64,000 bases of DNA from CAYSPT01 sp964432985. GTDB lineage: Bacteria > Muiribacteriota > CAYSPT01. The notes under the pieces were generated by a model. It was not told the DNA's origin, did not search any database, and worked only from the letters and a program-made list of their open reading frames with translations. This document shows, piece by piece, positions 50,506 to 59,160 of the stretch; positions within the stretch are counted from its first letter, which is position 1; each line of letters starts with the position of its first letter. Where the stretch lies: assembly GCA_964432985.1 (NCBI GenBank), contig CAYSPT010000005.1, positions 1-64,000 on the forward strand, given 5' to 3'. The translations under genes and the position numbers were made by a program.

Positions 50506-50750
50506 TCCAAAAACCCCTTGCTTTTAAGAAGTTCCATGAAATCGATGATGTCCCGTTCCGCTTCCTCGGGGGAGACATCATACTTTTCTATGATCGTTTC
50601 CTTTATCTCTTCCGCGGCCTGATCTTCCTTCACCAGCCTGATTATCTCCAGCCCGGTGACATTGGTGGTGTAGGAAACGCCGGTCTGGGGGTCGAACAGA
50701 AATCCGTTTTCATTCATCGCCAGACGATCAATCTTTTGATGCATCGTCAT
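50502..50750 (-). CDS. PqqD-family small peptide-binding protein
   Basis: 82 residues. The PqqD pattern is clear: ENGFLFDPQTGVSYTTNVTG, LEIIRLVKEDQAAEEI, then EKYDVSPEEAERDIIDFMEL and LLKSKGFLD. Such winged-helix RiPP-recognition proteins bind a precursor peptide for a modifying enzyme. No radical-SAM enzyme is adjacent; the ATP-grasp gene overlaps by ATGA instead. The start is ATG 50750 (GTAGGG upstream) or two codons later. No precursor peptide could be identified. Confidence 0.85.
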   Translation of the reverse strand: MTMHQKIDRLAMNENGFLFDPQTGVSYTTNVTGLEIIRLVKEDQAAEEIKETIIEKYDVSPEEAERDIIDFMELLKSKGFLD

Positions 50751-50756
50751 CCCTAC

Positions 50757-50831
50757 TTTCTATGCTTCTTGCTCAGAGGGTGGGTGGAAAAATCTCCAGC
50801 TTTCTATGTTTCTTGCTCGCTCCACCCTCTG
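50757..50831 (-). repeat. Inverted and direct repeats upstream of the PqqD-like gene
   Basis: CAGAGGGTGG (50774-50783) and CCACCCTCTG (50822-50831) are a perfect ten-base inverted pair with a 38-base loop. A 19-base near-identical direct repeat (CTTTCTATG[C/T]TTCTTGCTC) overlaps both arms. It lies in the leader of the PqqD gene and could be a regulatory hairpin. Confidence 0.7.
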
Positions 50832-50927
50832 ACATGTGAGTGTGGAAAGGACAGAAATTTAACCTTTCGATTCTCATTTGAGTACGACTGCGCATTAAAG
50901 ACGTATAGCAACCTGGTGTATTCAAAA

Positions 50928-51563
50928 TTACTTAGCCAGGAATGTTTTAGCGGTAACATTTTCGGGATCGAGTATAAGGACTGAGTTGAATATTGTTAAG
51001 GCGTCGTTATCCTTTTTCAAATAGTAGAGGGCAATTCCCAATTCATTCAGGAAGGTCGTGTTGGTGGGGAGAATGTAAAGCATCTTGCGGGCTACTGCTT
51101 CGCACTCCTTATATTTGTCCTGCTCTTTCAGGGCTGAAATCACGTACAGGTTGCCGTAGAAATTGTAATAGTCGATGGTCAGCACCTGGTTGCACAGCTC
51201 TTCTGCCTGCTCCCATTTCTGAGTGGCGAGGTACACCAGGGCCAGACCATTTTTCACCTCGAGGGAATAAGGAGCCAGCTTTTCCGCCGCCCGGTAATAG
51301 TGCAGGGAATCATTGTATTTCTGCAGCAAGTAGAAGAGCCATCCCAGGCGCAGGTTGACGGTGTAGGTTTCGGGATACGCCTTGTAGACCGGGACCAGCG
51401 AACGGACCGCATCGGTGTAGTTGCCGGTCTTCTCGTATTTGTAAGAATCCTGGTAGGAAAGGGTGATTTTGTCAATCTCCGCTCCCACCGGGCAAACATT
51501 CGTGAAATTTAACAGTAAGATGGCAATGGCGGCGGTAACAAGCAAGCTTTTTTTCAAGGACAC
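50928..51563 (-). CDS. Exported TPR protein
   Basis: About 211 residues. A signal peptide (LLVTAAIAILLLNFTNVCPV) is followed by four or five tetratricopeptide repeats (DAVRSLVPVYKAYPETYTVN, VKNGLALVYLATQKWEQAEE, NELGIALYYLKKDNDALTIF). I prefer the GTG at 51563, which has GGGAAG upstream; a start 17 codons earlier is open but puts polar residues before the signal. It is upstream of, and on the same strand as, the PqqD/ATP-grasp genes, 178 bases away. It is a likely periplasmic scaffold for the same system. Confidence 0.75.
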   Translation of the reverse strand: MSLKKSLLVTAAIAILLLNFTNVCPVGAEIDKITLSYQDSYKYEKTGNYTDAVRSLVPVYKAYPETYTVNLRLGWLFYLLQKYNDSLHYYRAAEKLAPYSLEVKNGLALVYLATQKWEQAEELCNQVLTIDYYNFYGNLYVISALKEQDKYKECEAVARKMLYILPTNTTFLNELGIALYYLKKDNDALTIFNSVLILDPENVTAKTFLAK

Positions 51564-51712
51564 ATCACTTCCCGATATGTAAATTGTCGATACGGTTGTC
51601 ACTTTCTGAAGCAATTCTGAACAATCTGCATTAGTAATTGTGATCTAGCTAACTACTATATCTAAAATCAATTGTACAAGTCAAATTTCGCCAAACCTTC
51701 CGGGCAACCTAC

Positions 51713-51790
51713 CGAGTCTGGCTATACAATAGCCGAGTCTGGCTATACAATAGCTGAGTCTGGCCATACAATAGCCAAGTCTGGCTACAC
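51713..51790. repeat. 21-base tandem repeat with an internal hairpin
   Basis: Three full copies of CGAGTCTGGCTATACAATAGC (51713-51775) and a partial fourth. Each junction contains GGCTAT-ACA-ATAGCC, a six-pair hairpin. The rest of the 51564-51965 gap shows no supported gene; a plus-strand frame that would translate the repeat has no ribosome site. Confidence 0.9.
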
Positions 51791-51965
51791 CAGCTCCGCC
51801 AAGCTACAATATCGGGGTTTGACGATTTTTGCAGGGTTTAGGTTTGCAGGAGTATGTGCTAAGGAGACATTGATTTCGTGTCTGAGGGACTGCCGTTCGC
51901 ACACAGTTTCGAGTATTCCGTGTCCCTTGATTAAGTTGTGGCACTAAAGCAATCTCACCGGCTGT

Positions 51966-52835
51966 TTAGCGCTCTTGACATAGTGCCAGTTCATCGAGGG
52001 CTTCGAGCAAGACGGCGAAGTCATCAGCCACCAGTTCCTCGGCCCGCACTGTTTCCGGAAATCCGCACCGGCAGATTACTTCTTTCAGCTGGCTACCTTG
52101 CTTCTTGAACCGTTTTGCCAGCTTCAGGGAATTGGCCAGGGTTTTGCGGCGATAGGCGAATGCTTCTTCGATCAGCCGGAAGTAGGTTTCGGCATCCGGA
52201 ACGGTTACCTGTGGTGATTCGCGCCGCGTCAGCGCCACCAGGCTTCCGGACACCTCGGGTTGTGGAAAAAATACAGTAGGGGGGATTTTTTTGATTTTCC
52301 TGACCATGGCGGTAAAAGAAATCAGCAGGGTCAGCGATCCGTAGCTCGAGGTGCTGCGCCGGGCCACCAGCCTGTTGGCCACCTCGTCCTGAAAAATAAA
52401 ATAAGCGTGCTTGAAGTTAGATGGGGCCTCGATCCACCACTTGAGTATTTTTACCGAGAGGTTGAACGGAAGGTTCCCAAATGTCAGCACGTTTTCGTCT
52501 TTCGCGAATTGGCCCGGTTCAATCTTCAGTATATTTCCCTCTATGACCTGAATATCGGGCGCTTGCCGTGCCAGTCTGGCCGACAGCGAGCGGTCGAGTT
52601 CCACCGCGGTGAGGCTGAGGCACTGCGGGGCAATAAGACAGGTAAAGGCTCCCATCCCCGGGCCGATTTCCAGGACCGTTGCGGTCTCCAGGTCACCGAA
52701 CAGATCGACAATGCGCTCGGCGGTGTTGCGGTCGACCAAAAAGTTCTGTCCCAGTGAACGTTTGGCCCGCCGCCCGGTCGCACGCAGGTAGGCTCTAACC
52801 GTGTTCAGTGTCGGGAAGGGGAATAGTGTTTTCAT
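51966..52835 (-). CDS. rsmA: 16S rRNA (adenine1518/1519-N6)-dimethyltransferase
   Basis: 289 residues (KsgA). RRAKRSLGQNFLVDRNTAER is the family start, VLEIGPGMGAFTCLI is the SAM loop, and LTAVELDRSLSARLA is motif II. The catalytic motif is NLPFNLSVKIL (usually NLPY). The C-terminal helical domain includes AFAYRRKTLANSLK. It dimethylates the two adenines near the 3' end of 16S rRNA. The ATG directly abuts the upstream gene's stop. Confidence 0.96.
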   Translation of the reverse strand: MKTLFPFPTLNTVRAYLRATGRRAKRSLGQNFLVDRNTAERIVDLFGDLETATVLEIGPGMGAFTCLIAPQCLSLTAVELDRSLSARLARQAPDIQVIEGNILKIEPGQFAKDENVLTFGNLPFNLSVKILKWWIEAPSNFKHAYFIFQDEVANRLVARRSTSSYGSLTLLISFTAMVRKIKKIPPTVFFPQPEVSGSLVALTRRESPQVTVPDAETYFRLIEEAFAYRRKTLANSLKLAKRFKKQGSQLKEVICRCGFPETVRAEELVADDFAVLLEALDELALCQER

Positions 52836-53929
52836 CAGAAGGTGATACTGCCGCCTATACCGGTGGTGTAATCATTATCGTCCATGTAGTTTCTCGTATG
52901 ATAGAAATCCACATTTCCACCGCTTATGTTGCGGTATCTCCATCCGAAGGTATACTGATCTAACTTGCTCGTGCTGGGTTCCTCTTCCATCTCGACGATA
53001 ACGGAGTGCCCCCGGACACCCGGTGATTTTAGATGCGGGTCCAGGGGAACTTCCACGCCGAGATTAAACGTGGGTTGACGTACGTCGGGATCGTCCTCTA
53101 TGACCAGGCTTCCCAGTGCTTCGTGCGCGTCATACGTGGCGCCGAGAAATACATTCGAGCTGTTGGTTCTGGCCTGGGCACCCATGCAGTAGGTGACGTT
53201 TTCGATCGAGGTACGGCCGGTGTATTTGAGATGAAGGGCCGCCTGGGATGACCGTGAGGTTCCTACTCCATCCGGTTTGCGCTCCAGAAAGGCTGCTCCG
53301 ATCTCCATCTGGTCGCTGACCCCGGCGATGGCTTTGTAATACGATGTGTCCTCGTTCAACCCGTCGTTTGTGCGGCGCTGTATGTGAACGCCAACAATGT
53401 TTTGCTGGTTCTTCAACCCCTGGGCAGTTGGAATGTTTAGCAGTCCCGAGGGTCCGTCGATGGAGGGCGCCGGCGGCAGTGAACAGATGGCGGCATCCGG
53501 ATTGCCGGGCCTCCTGGACGGACGCGGTTGTCGGGCGGTACGGGCCCGGGTGGGAACTGTTTGGAGTATAGATTCGGTCTGCGATATCCCGTATTGCTCC
53601 CTGATCAGGACGACGTCGAACGATCCTTTTACGTTGCCCAGCGGCAGGTCGGTTATATCTTGCTTATATCCGTCCGCGGTGACTGTCAGGCGAACGAAAT
53701 CACCGTACAGCGGGCCAAGAACAAATGATCCATCATCGAGTGTCTTTTCTGAAAAATTTCCGGTGGAAACAGTGGCCCCGGCCAGGGGGCTGAGACCTTG
53801 CTCGAGTACACGGCCCTCGAGCCAGATCGGACTCGCAGCCCATATCGGCGAAGCGGAGTAGAGAAAGACTGCGATAATCAGTAAAAACAGGCGAGACCAT
53901 GGCATCCCGAAACTGCAGCGATACTTCAT
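52835..53929 (-). CDS. Outer-membrane beta-barrel protein with carboxypeptidase-regulatory-like domain
   Basis: 364 residues. A signal peptide (FLLIIAVFLYSASPIWAASP) is followed by a small beta domain: LEGRVLEQGLSPLAGATVST, DDGSFVLGPLYGD, VTADGYKQDI. An Arg/Pro linker leads to a barrel region beginning GPSGLLNIPTAQGL, which resembles YjbH-like proteins. The C-terminus is TTGIGGSITF with the terminal Phe expected for Bam insertion. It shares an end base with the rsmA start. Its role is unknown; surface polysaccharide handling is possible from the YjbH likeness. Confidence 0.65.
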   Translation of the reverse strand: MKYRCSFGMPWSRLFLLIIAVFLYSASPIWAASPIWLEGRVLEQGLSPLAGATVSTGNFSEKTLDDGSFVLGPLYGDFVRLTVTADGYKQDITDLPLGNVKGSFDVVLIREQYGISQTESILQTVPTRARTARQPRPSRRPGNPDAAICSLPPAPSIDGPSGLLNIPTAQGLKNQQNIVGVHIQRRTNDGLNEDTSYYKAIAGVSDQMEIGAAFLERKPDGVGTSRSSQAALHLKYTGRTSIENVTYCMGAQARTNSSNVFLGATYDAHEALGSLVIEDDPDVRQPTFNLGVEVPLDPHLKSPGVRGHSVIVEMEEEPSTSKLDQYTFGWRYRNISGGNVDFYHTRNYMDDNDYTTGIGGSITF

Positions 53930-54116
53930 CCTCTTCCTCCCTATCTTGCCCTTTAAACTTCGTTATTAGTATCGACAAATATAAAGTCATGGTTGAACAA
54001 TAATCCCGATCAGAAAAGGTGGAGCCGGCTTTGATATGAACTGGAAATAATGGTATAGTTCTGGGCATATGTATAGTGCTGTGCACATATAGAAAGCAAG
54101 GTGACGTTTGAAAACC

Positions 54117-55790
54117 ATGAGTGATGAAACGATTCTCACCATTGATGAAATCGCGGCAGAAATAGAAGACATTGATAATTATCTCCTAGATTCATACAGC
54201 ACCAACCACTGGAAACGTATCGGAATAAGGAAGCGTGCGGGAGTCGTGGTACCGGTGTTTTCCCTGCGCTCGGAAAACGATGAGGGAGCGGGAACGTTTG
54301 CCGACCTTAAACTTCTGGCTGACTGGTGCTGCCAGGTAGGACACAGCGTGATACAGATACTGCCTATCAATGACACCGCCGGTAACGTAAGCCCGTACAG
54401 CGCTGTTTCCGCTTTTGCCCTGGACCCGATGCTGCTGGCAATCCGTCAAGTCCCCCTGGTCAGGAACAATGAAAAAATTCTGGCGCTGGTAGACGAAAAG
54501 CTCGCTTCTCTCGCCGGCCAGGAACGGGTGGACTGGATTAAGCTGCGTGAAACGAAAGAGCATGTGCTGCAAAAAGTCTATAATGCCTTTCTCCAGGAGG
54601 CGGACCCGGCAGACAATGAGCGGTATGAGATTTTCATCAAGGAAAATCAGTACTGGTTACCGGTCTACGCTTATTTTCGGAGTCTCAAGGAGCGGTTCGA
54701 TCAGAAGAGCTGGGTAGATTGGCCCGAGGAATACCGGTTTGGCGGCGGACACATAGATACTGCCATGGAGCAGCGGGCAAACTTCTTCGCCTTCGTGCAG
54801 TGGCTGCTGGAAGAGCAGCTCATGGAGGTGAAACGGTACTGTGAGGAGAAGGGGGTGCTCCTCAAGGGAGATATCCCGATTCTGCTGGCCCGGGACAGCG
54901 CTGATGTCTGGTGTCACCGGCACTATTTCAACATGGATGTCACCGCAGGCGCGCCGCCGGACATGTTCTCGGATGACGGTCAAAACTGGGGTTTTCCCAC
55001 CTACAAATGGCAGGTCCTGGCCGAAGCCGGGTATGACTGGTGGGGGGAGCGTCTCAAGCAGGCGGAGAAATTTCTTCACATGTATCGCATCGACCACGTG
55101 GTTGGCTTTTTCAGGATATGGACTATCCCTGAAGGAGAGGAAACCGGGAGAAACGGATATTTCATCCCCGAGGATGAGGATGTCTGGGAAGTGCACGGAA
55201 GAGTGCTTCTTCAAATGATGCTGGACTCAACTGCCATGCTGCCCCTGGCGGAAGACCTGGGGGTTGTTCCACCGTGCTGCCGTAAAGTGCTGCTCGAGTT
55301 GGGAATCCCGGGGACAAAAGTCGACCGCTGGGAACGGAATTGGGATGAAGGGGACGGCCCCTATCTGGATGCTGCTACCTACAATCCTGTTTCGGTGGCT
55401 ACGCTGAGCACGCACGATACCGATACCGTCCGGGGCTGGTGGCAGGATTTTCCGGATGACCGCAAACCGTTTTGTGAAGCGCTCGGACAGGTCGGAAAGC
55501 CGCCTAAAAAGCTCAATCAGAAGACCCATCGCCTCATCCTTAAGCGGGTCTATCAGGCATCGTCTCTGTTCACTCTCAATGTTTTTCAGGATCTTCTGTC
55601 GTGGAAAAGCGGTGTCCTTGATAAAGATCCCGCGGAGAACAGGATAAATGTTCCCGGGCCCAACAATCCGAATAACTGGACATTCAGGTTCCCGTTCACA
55701 TTGGAGGACCTGATGACCGCAAAGAAGTATAAACAGCTGAACACGTTTCTTACCGCGTTAGCAAAGGACAGCGGGCGAAGTGAAGAATAG
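54117..55790 (+). CDS. malQ: 4-alpha-glucanotransferase
   Basis: About 557 residues, GH77 amylomaltase. Motifs include RAGVVVPVFSLRSENDEGAG, GHSVIQILPINDTAG, PIYA-type GDIPILLARDSADVW, MYRIDHVVGFFRIW (nucleophile Asp), AEDLGVVPPCCRKVL (acid Glu) and LSTHDTDTVRGWW (stabilising HD). It moves maltodextrin segments between alpha-1,4-glucans. ATG 54117 is used. A TTG three codons earlier sits closer to AAGGTGA and may be the true start. The 3' end overlaps the next gene. Confidence 0.93.
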   Translation: MSDETILTIDEIAAEIEDIDNYLLDSYSTNHWKRIGIRKRAGVVVPVFSLRSENDEGAGTFADLKLLADWCCQVGHSVIQILPINDTAGNVSPYSAVSAFALDPMLLAIRQVPLVRNNEKILALVDEKLASLAGQERVDWIKLRETKEHVLQKVYNAFLQEADPADNERYEIFIKENQYWLPVYAYFRSLKERFDQKSWVDWPEEYRFGGGHIDTAMEQRANFFAFVQWLLEEQLMEVKRYCEEKGVLLKGDIPILLARDSADVWCHRHYFNMDVTAGAPPDMFSDDGQNWGFPTYKWQVLAEAGYDWWGERLKQAEKFLHMYRIDHVVGFFRIWTIPEGEETGRNGYFIPEDEDVWEVHGRVLLQMMLDSTAMLPLAEDLGVVPPCCRKVLLELGIPGTKVDRWERNWDEGDGPYLDAATYNPVSVATLSTHDTDTVRGWWQDFPDDRKPFCEALGQVGKPPKKLNQKTHRLILKRVYQASSLFTLNVFQDLLSWKSGVLDKDPAENRINVPGPNNPNNWTFRFPFTLEDLMTAKKYKQLNTFLTALAKDSGRSEE

Positions 55791-56055
55791 CTACCAGGTC
55801 ACCATTACGGTAAAAGAAGTTATGGGCAGCGGCAATGCTTCGTGCGGTTACAAGCAGGGAGACACCTGGACGGTTACCGGACACGAAACAATCGACGGAT
55901 TCTGCGGATGGGCCTTTGCGGCAATGCTTCCGTTTTTGACTGTGCTGAGGTTCGGCGGTAGTTTCCCCTGGGAGCCTGACAGTGACGCCGCCATGGTATG
56001 CTGTCCTGATCCGCACAACCCGGTGGTGTTTGAGTTGCGCCGTATTACTGAGTAG
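55780..56055 (+). CDS. TIGR04076-family small protein
   Basis: 91 residues. VTITVKEVMGSGNASCGYKQ, GDTWTVTGHETIDGFCGWAF and MVCCPDPHNPVVFELRR carry the conserved cysteines of this small family of unknown function. The GTG start overlaps the end of malQ by 11 bases; GGGCGAAGT lies upstream. The Cys pattern could bind metal. Confidence 0.75.
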   Translation: MKNSYQVTITVKEVMGSGNASCGYKQGDTWTVTGHETIDGFCGWAFAAMLPFLTVLRFGGSFPWEPDSDAAMVCCPDPHNPVVFELRRITE

Positions 56056-56119
56056 ACTGCAGCACAGCTTTTTGCTTTTCTGGTGCGTGTTTTCCCAATC
56101 CCGCGTATGTACTGTTTGC

Positions 56120-56148
56120 TTGACAATCAGCTGCTTCCGGTGTAAAAT
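56120..56148 (+). promoter_or_regulatory. Sigma70-type promoter
   Basis: TTGACA (56120-56125) and TAAAAT (56143-56148) with a 17-base spacer. It lies 34 bases before the gene at 56182 and probably drives it together with the GAF/HD-GYP gene and those after. Confidence 0.75.
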
Positions 56149-56181
56149 CAACAGTTCCCGAACTGAAAAGGAGTTCACACC

Positions 56182-56655
56182 ATGCAGAATCAATCCGGAG
56201 GTAAACATAACCCCGGAGACAAACGGAAACCCGGAGGCAAACGGAACCTCCAAATGACTGATGAGAATATACAGCAGTTCCAGACAGTCATGGACCGTCT
56301 ATTCGACCTGCTATCTCCTACCTTCGGGGCCGTAGAAACATCGATTTTTCTTCGCCGGGGATTGGCTCTTGTCGGTGATCCACCGATAGCTCCTGAAGAT
56401 ATTGCCGTAACCGGTCGCGGTGTTCGTATGAGAGGTGTCAAAGAATCCTTTGGAAAGCTGACCTCGTCGGAGTACGAAGAATTTGTTACTGATTATTTAA
56501 GCAGCGTAATCTACATTATACGAAGGCTAACCGGCAATATTCTCAATGACGAGTGTTTCAGGGTAGTGGAAGATACCATGGGTGATTCAATGGAAGTTAC
56601 CAGGAGGGTTTTTGCGTTTCGTGTCAGGGAGGAAGAGACGTTGAATGTCAGGTAA
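56182..56655 (+). CDS. Conserved-looking protein of unknown function upstream of an HD-GYP gene
   Basis: 157 residues. The first 23 are Gly/Lys-rich and probably disordered (GGKHNPGDKRKPGGKR). The rest is a compact alpha/beta domain with VMDRLFDLLSPTFGAVETSI, LRRGLALVGDPPIAPEDIAV and DDYLSS-like helices. AAAAGGAG precedes the ATG. It overlaps the HD-GYP gene start, so it is translationally linked to it and may be its regulator or sensor partner. I recognise no family. Confidence 0.65.
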   Translation: MQNQSGGKHNPGDKRKPGGKRNLQMTDENIQQFQTVMDRLFDLLSPTFGAVETSIFLRRGLALVGDPPIAPEDIAVTGRGVRMRGVKESFGKLTSSEYEEFVTDYLSSVIYIIRRLTGNILNDECFRVVEDTMGDSMEVTRRVFAFRVREEETLNVR

Positions 56656-58834
56656 GCCTGAAACCAAAAAAAAGCAAAACGGGCTGGGTGATGCCATCCG
56701 GCGCGAGTTCATGGAGCTCACGTCGCTCACCAAGATCAGTGAAGCGATGAGTACCTCCTTCAACCTGCACGAGCTCATGTCTCTTTTAATTAAAACGGTT
56801 GTTCACGATATCCCCTGTGAGAAAGCACTCCTGCTGGTGGTAAATCCGGTTAGTGGAGAGTACGAAATAGAGTCGACCTTCGGGTTCGAGCCGATAGAAC
56901 TTGATGCAATCAGAAACCGCAACGACCAGGTCATCAACTGGGTCCTGGAAAAAAGCTTTCCGCTGCTCATGCTGGATGAATTGAGAGATGACGTTTTCAC
57001 CGACCCGGACCTGCAGTCGGTGATGGCGCTGCCGCTCAAGGTTACCGACCGGGTGATCGGTCTGATTGAGTTGGCTCGTATTAAGCCCTCGAACAGTTTC
57101 ACCGTCAACGATCAGGCGTTGCTGTCCGTGTACGCCGCTCAAGCGGCCCTGGCTATAGAGAACACCCGGTTGAACAATGCTGCTCGGGGTAAGATACGTG
57201 AACTGAACAAACTGAACGAGATAGGTAAACTGCTCAACTCGACCCTGGACCTGGAGCAGATACTGGACACCATTGTAAACACCTTCAAGGAGATGATCAA
57301 TATACAGGTAGCCGGTCTGCTGCTGATCGACCGGGACCGCTCCAGATTGACGCTCATTTCCTCGGAAGTCCCGCCTGAAAGTGTCGTCGAAGGCATTCAG
57401 CGCCGGTTGTTCAGAAGTTATTTCCTCCTGACCGGATCCCACGTACACCCGGCTGACTGCACTGTGTCGGTAGAAGTAGGGAGTATGTATCAGGGGCTGA
57501 TAGGCCGGGACGACCTTCTCAGCCATCTTACTGTACCGCTGATCATGAAGGGCGAGGTCATGGGGCTTCTTTCCATCAGCCATTCGGAAGTGTCGTACTT
57601 TTCAAAAGACAATCTTCGTACACTTTCAACCTTTGCTTCACAGGCGGCCATGGCCATAGAAAATGCCCGTGTATACCGGGACATGGAACGGAAAATCAAA
57701 GAACTGTCCATCCTTTTCAAGGGAAACAAGGCCCTGACCAGTACGCTCAACCTGGATAAGATACTAAATCTCATCATCGGTCTGACGGCGCATATTTTCA
57801 TCTCTGAAGCCTGCATGCTCACTCTTAAAGATGACCGGACCGGGCAATATATAACCCGCGCGTCGCTGGGGCTGGACAGTGAGCGGGAAAAAGAAGCATT
57901 TTTGCTCGCGGATGAACTGTCCAGGCGGGTGATTGAAACCGGAAAAAGATGTGTTATTTCCGATCTTGTCGATCATCCCGATCTCAATAAGATTCTGGTA
58001 GGCAGGAATCCGCGATACAGGTCGGTGGTTTTTGTTCCTCTGATCATGAAAGACATCGTCGTAGGGGCCCTCGGTGCTTTCATGAAACGGCCGCGCCGTA
58101 TTAACGAGGATGAAGTGAACCTGTTGTACACACTGGGCTCACAGGCTTCCGCCGCCATAGAAAACGCCCGGCTCTACGGTTTTATGCAGGACAGTTATAT
58201 CGACACCATAACAGCTCTGGCTGCCGCTATCGACGCCAAGGATTCCTACACCCACGGTCATTCCAAGAAGGTGATGCAATACTCGGTGGCGGTGTCGGAA
58301 CATCTCAAACTCCCCCTTGAAGAGAGAGACATCATAAAATTTGCCGGACTGCTCCACGATATAGGCAAGATAGGTGTGAGCGAGATGATTTTATTGAAAA
58401 AGGACCACCTGACTCAGGAGGAGCGTGAAATCATCCAGACGCACCCGAAACTGGGTAGTTTCATTATTGACAAGGTGGAGTTGTTGAAAAGTATCTCACC
58501 ACTGACCTATCATCATCACGAGCGGTATGACGGAACCGGTTATCCAGCCGGTTTGAAGGGTGAAACCATTCCTCTGGGAGCGCGAATCCTGGCTGTGGCG
58601 GACGCATTTGATGCCATGACTTCAACCCGCTCGTACCGTGAAGCCATGTCGGTTGACGAAGCGCTGAAAGAGTTACAGAAGTGTTCCGGTTCTCAGTTTG
58701 ACCCCCAGGTGGTGGAAGCGTTTATGCATGTGATTAAAGAAAAAGGCGACGAACTGTTAGAGGAGAAAAAATCTGATCTTCACAGTTCCGCCCGCAGGCT
58801 GCAGTCCCACGGTAAGGTTTCTAAAAAAACATGA
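56645..58834 (+). CDS. Triple-GAF sensor with HD-GYP cyclic-di-GMP phosphodiesterase domain
   Basis: 729 residues. Three GAF domains are seen: about 40-185 (AMSTSFNLHELMSLLIKTVV), 190-345 (LLNSTLDLEQILDTIVNTFK) and 360-510 (ALTSTLNLDKILNLIIGLTA). The HD-GYP domain at 515-700 has HGHSKKVMQYSVAVSE, LLHDIGKIGVSEMIL, HHHERYDGTGYPAGLKGETI and ILAVADAFDAMTS. All residues expected for c-di-GMP hydrolysis are present. It is a cytosolic sensor that probably adjusts pilus, flagellar or surface-glycan output. It is coupled to its neighbours by overlaps. Confidence 0.95.
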   Translation: MSGKPETKKKQNGLGDAIRREFMELTSLTKISEAMSTSFNLHELMSLLIKTVVHDIPCEKALLLVVNPVSGEYEIESTFGFEPIELDAIRNRNDQVINWVLEKSFPLLMLDELRDDVFTDPDLQSVMALPLKVTDRVIGLIELARIKPSNSFTVNDQALLSVYAAQAALAIENTRLNNAARGKIRELNKLNEIGKLLNSTLDLEQILDTIVNTFKEMINIQVAGLLLIDRDRSRLTLISSEVPPESVVEGIQRRLFRSYFLLTGSHVHPADCTVSVEVGSMYQGLIGRDDLLSHLTVPLIMKGEVMGLLSISHSEVSYFSKDNLRTLSTFASQAAMAIENARVYRDMERKIKELSILFKGNKALTSTLNLDKILNLIIGLTAHIFISEACMLTLKDDRTGQYITRASLGLDSEREKEAFLLADELSRRVIETGKRCVISDLVDHPDLNKILVGRNPRYRSVVFVPLIMKDIVVGALGAFMKRPRRINEDEVNLLYTLGSQASAAIENARLYGFMQDSYIDTITALAAAIDAKDSYTHGHSKKVMQYSVAVSEHLKLPLEERDIIKFAGLLHDIGKIGVSEMILLKKDHLTQEEREIIQTHPKLGSFIIDKVELLKSISPLTYHHHERYDGTGYPAGLKGETIPLGARILAVADAFDAMTSTRSYREAMSVDEALKELQKCSGSQFDPQVVEAFMHVIKEKGDELLEEKKSDLHSSARRLQSHGKVSKKT

Positions 58835-59160
58835 GACTGATAGATCGCACAGCGCAGAAATTCATTCCCGGGTACAGTATCAACCATGCATGGGGAGCGG
58901 TGATATCCGTGGGTGACCGCTCGTTCATTCCTTTGCTCAGGTACCGTACGCTCTCACTTGGAAGCGGCAGCAAGCCGGCGGGTGGAGGATATTCGGTCGT
59001 TGAACCCCTGGGATTCCTCACCATGCAGGATGGCTGTCCGAAGTGGATCGGTTTCGTACCGTTCAAGGACATCGAGGGTGACCTTGATGGTGAAACTCTG
59101 GCCGTACCCGGATACGCTCCAGACAAGGAATCAGCAGCATGTCTTTCGGACAGCACATAA
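58831..59160 (+). CDS. Small protein of unknown function between HD-GYP and M50 genes
   Basis: 109 residues, no signal peptide or membrane helix. It overlaps the HD-GYP stop as ATGA and the M50 protease start by 22 bases, so it is clearly part of the operon. Segments such as IDRTAQKFIPGYSINHAWGA and WIGFVPFKDIEGDLDGETL look like a small beta-rich domain. I do not recognise a family. Confidence 0.65.
   Translation: MRLIDRTAQKFIPGYSINHAWGAVISVGDRSFIPLLRYRTLSLGSGSKPAGGGYSVVEPLGFLTMQDGCPKWIGFVPFKDIEGDLDGETLAVPGYAPDKESAACLSDST

Noticed and set aside
51672..51947. Plus-strand protein with ESGYTIA repeats
   Set aside because: No ribosome site or homology; the repeats are better explained as a DNA-level hairpin repeat.
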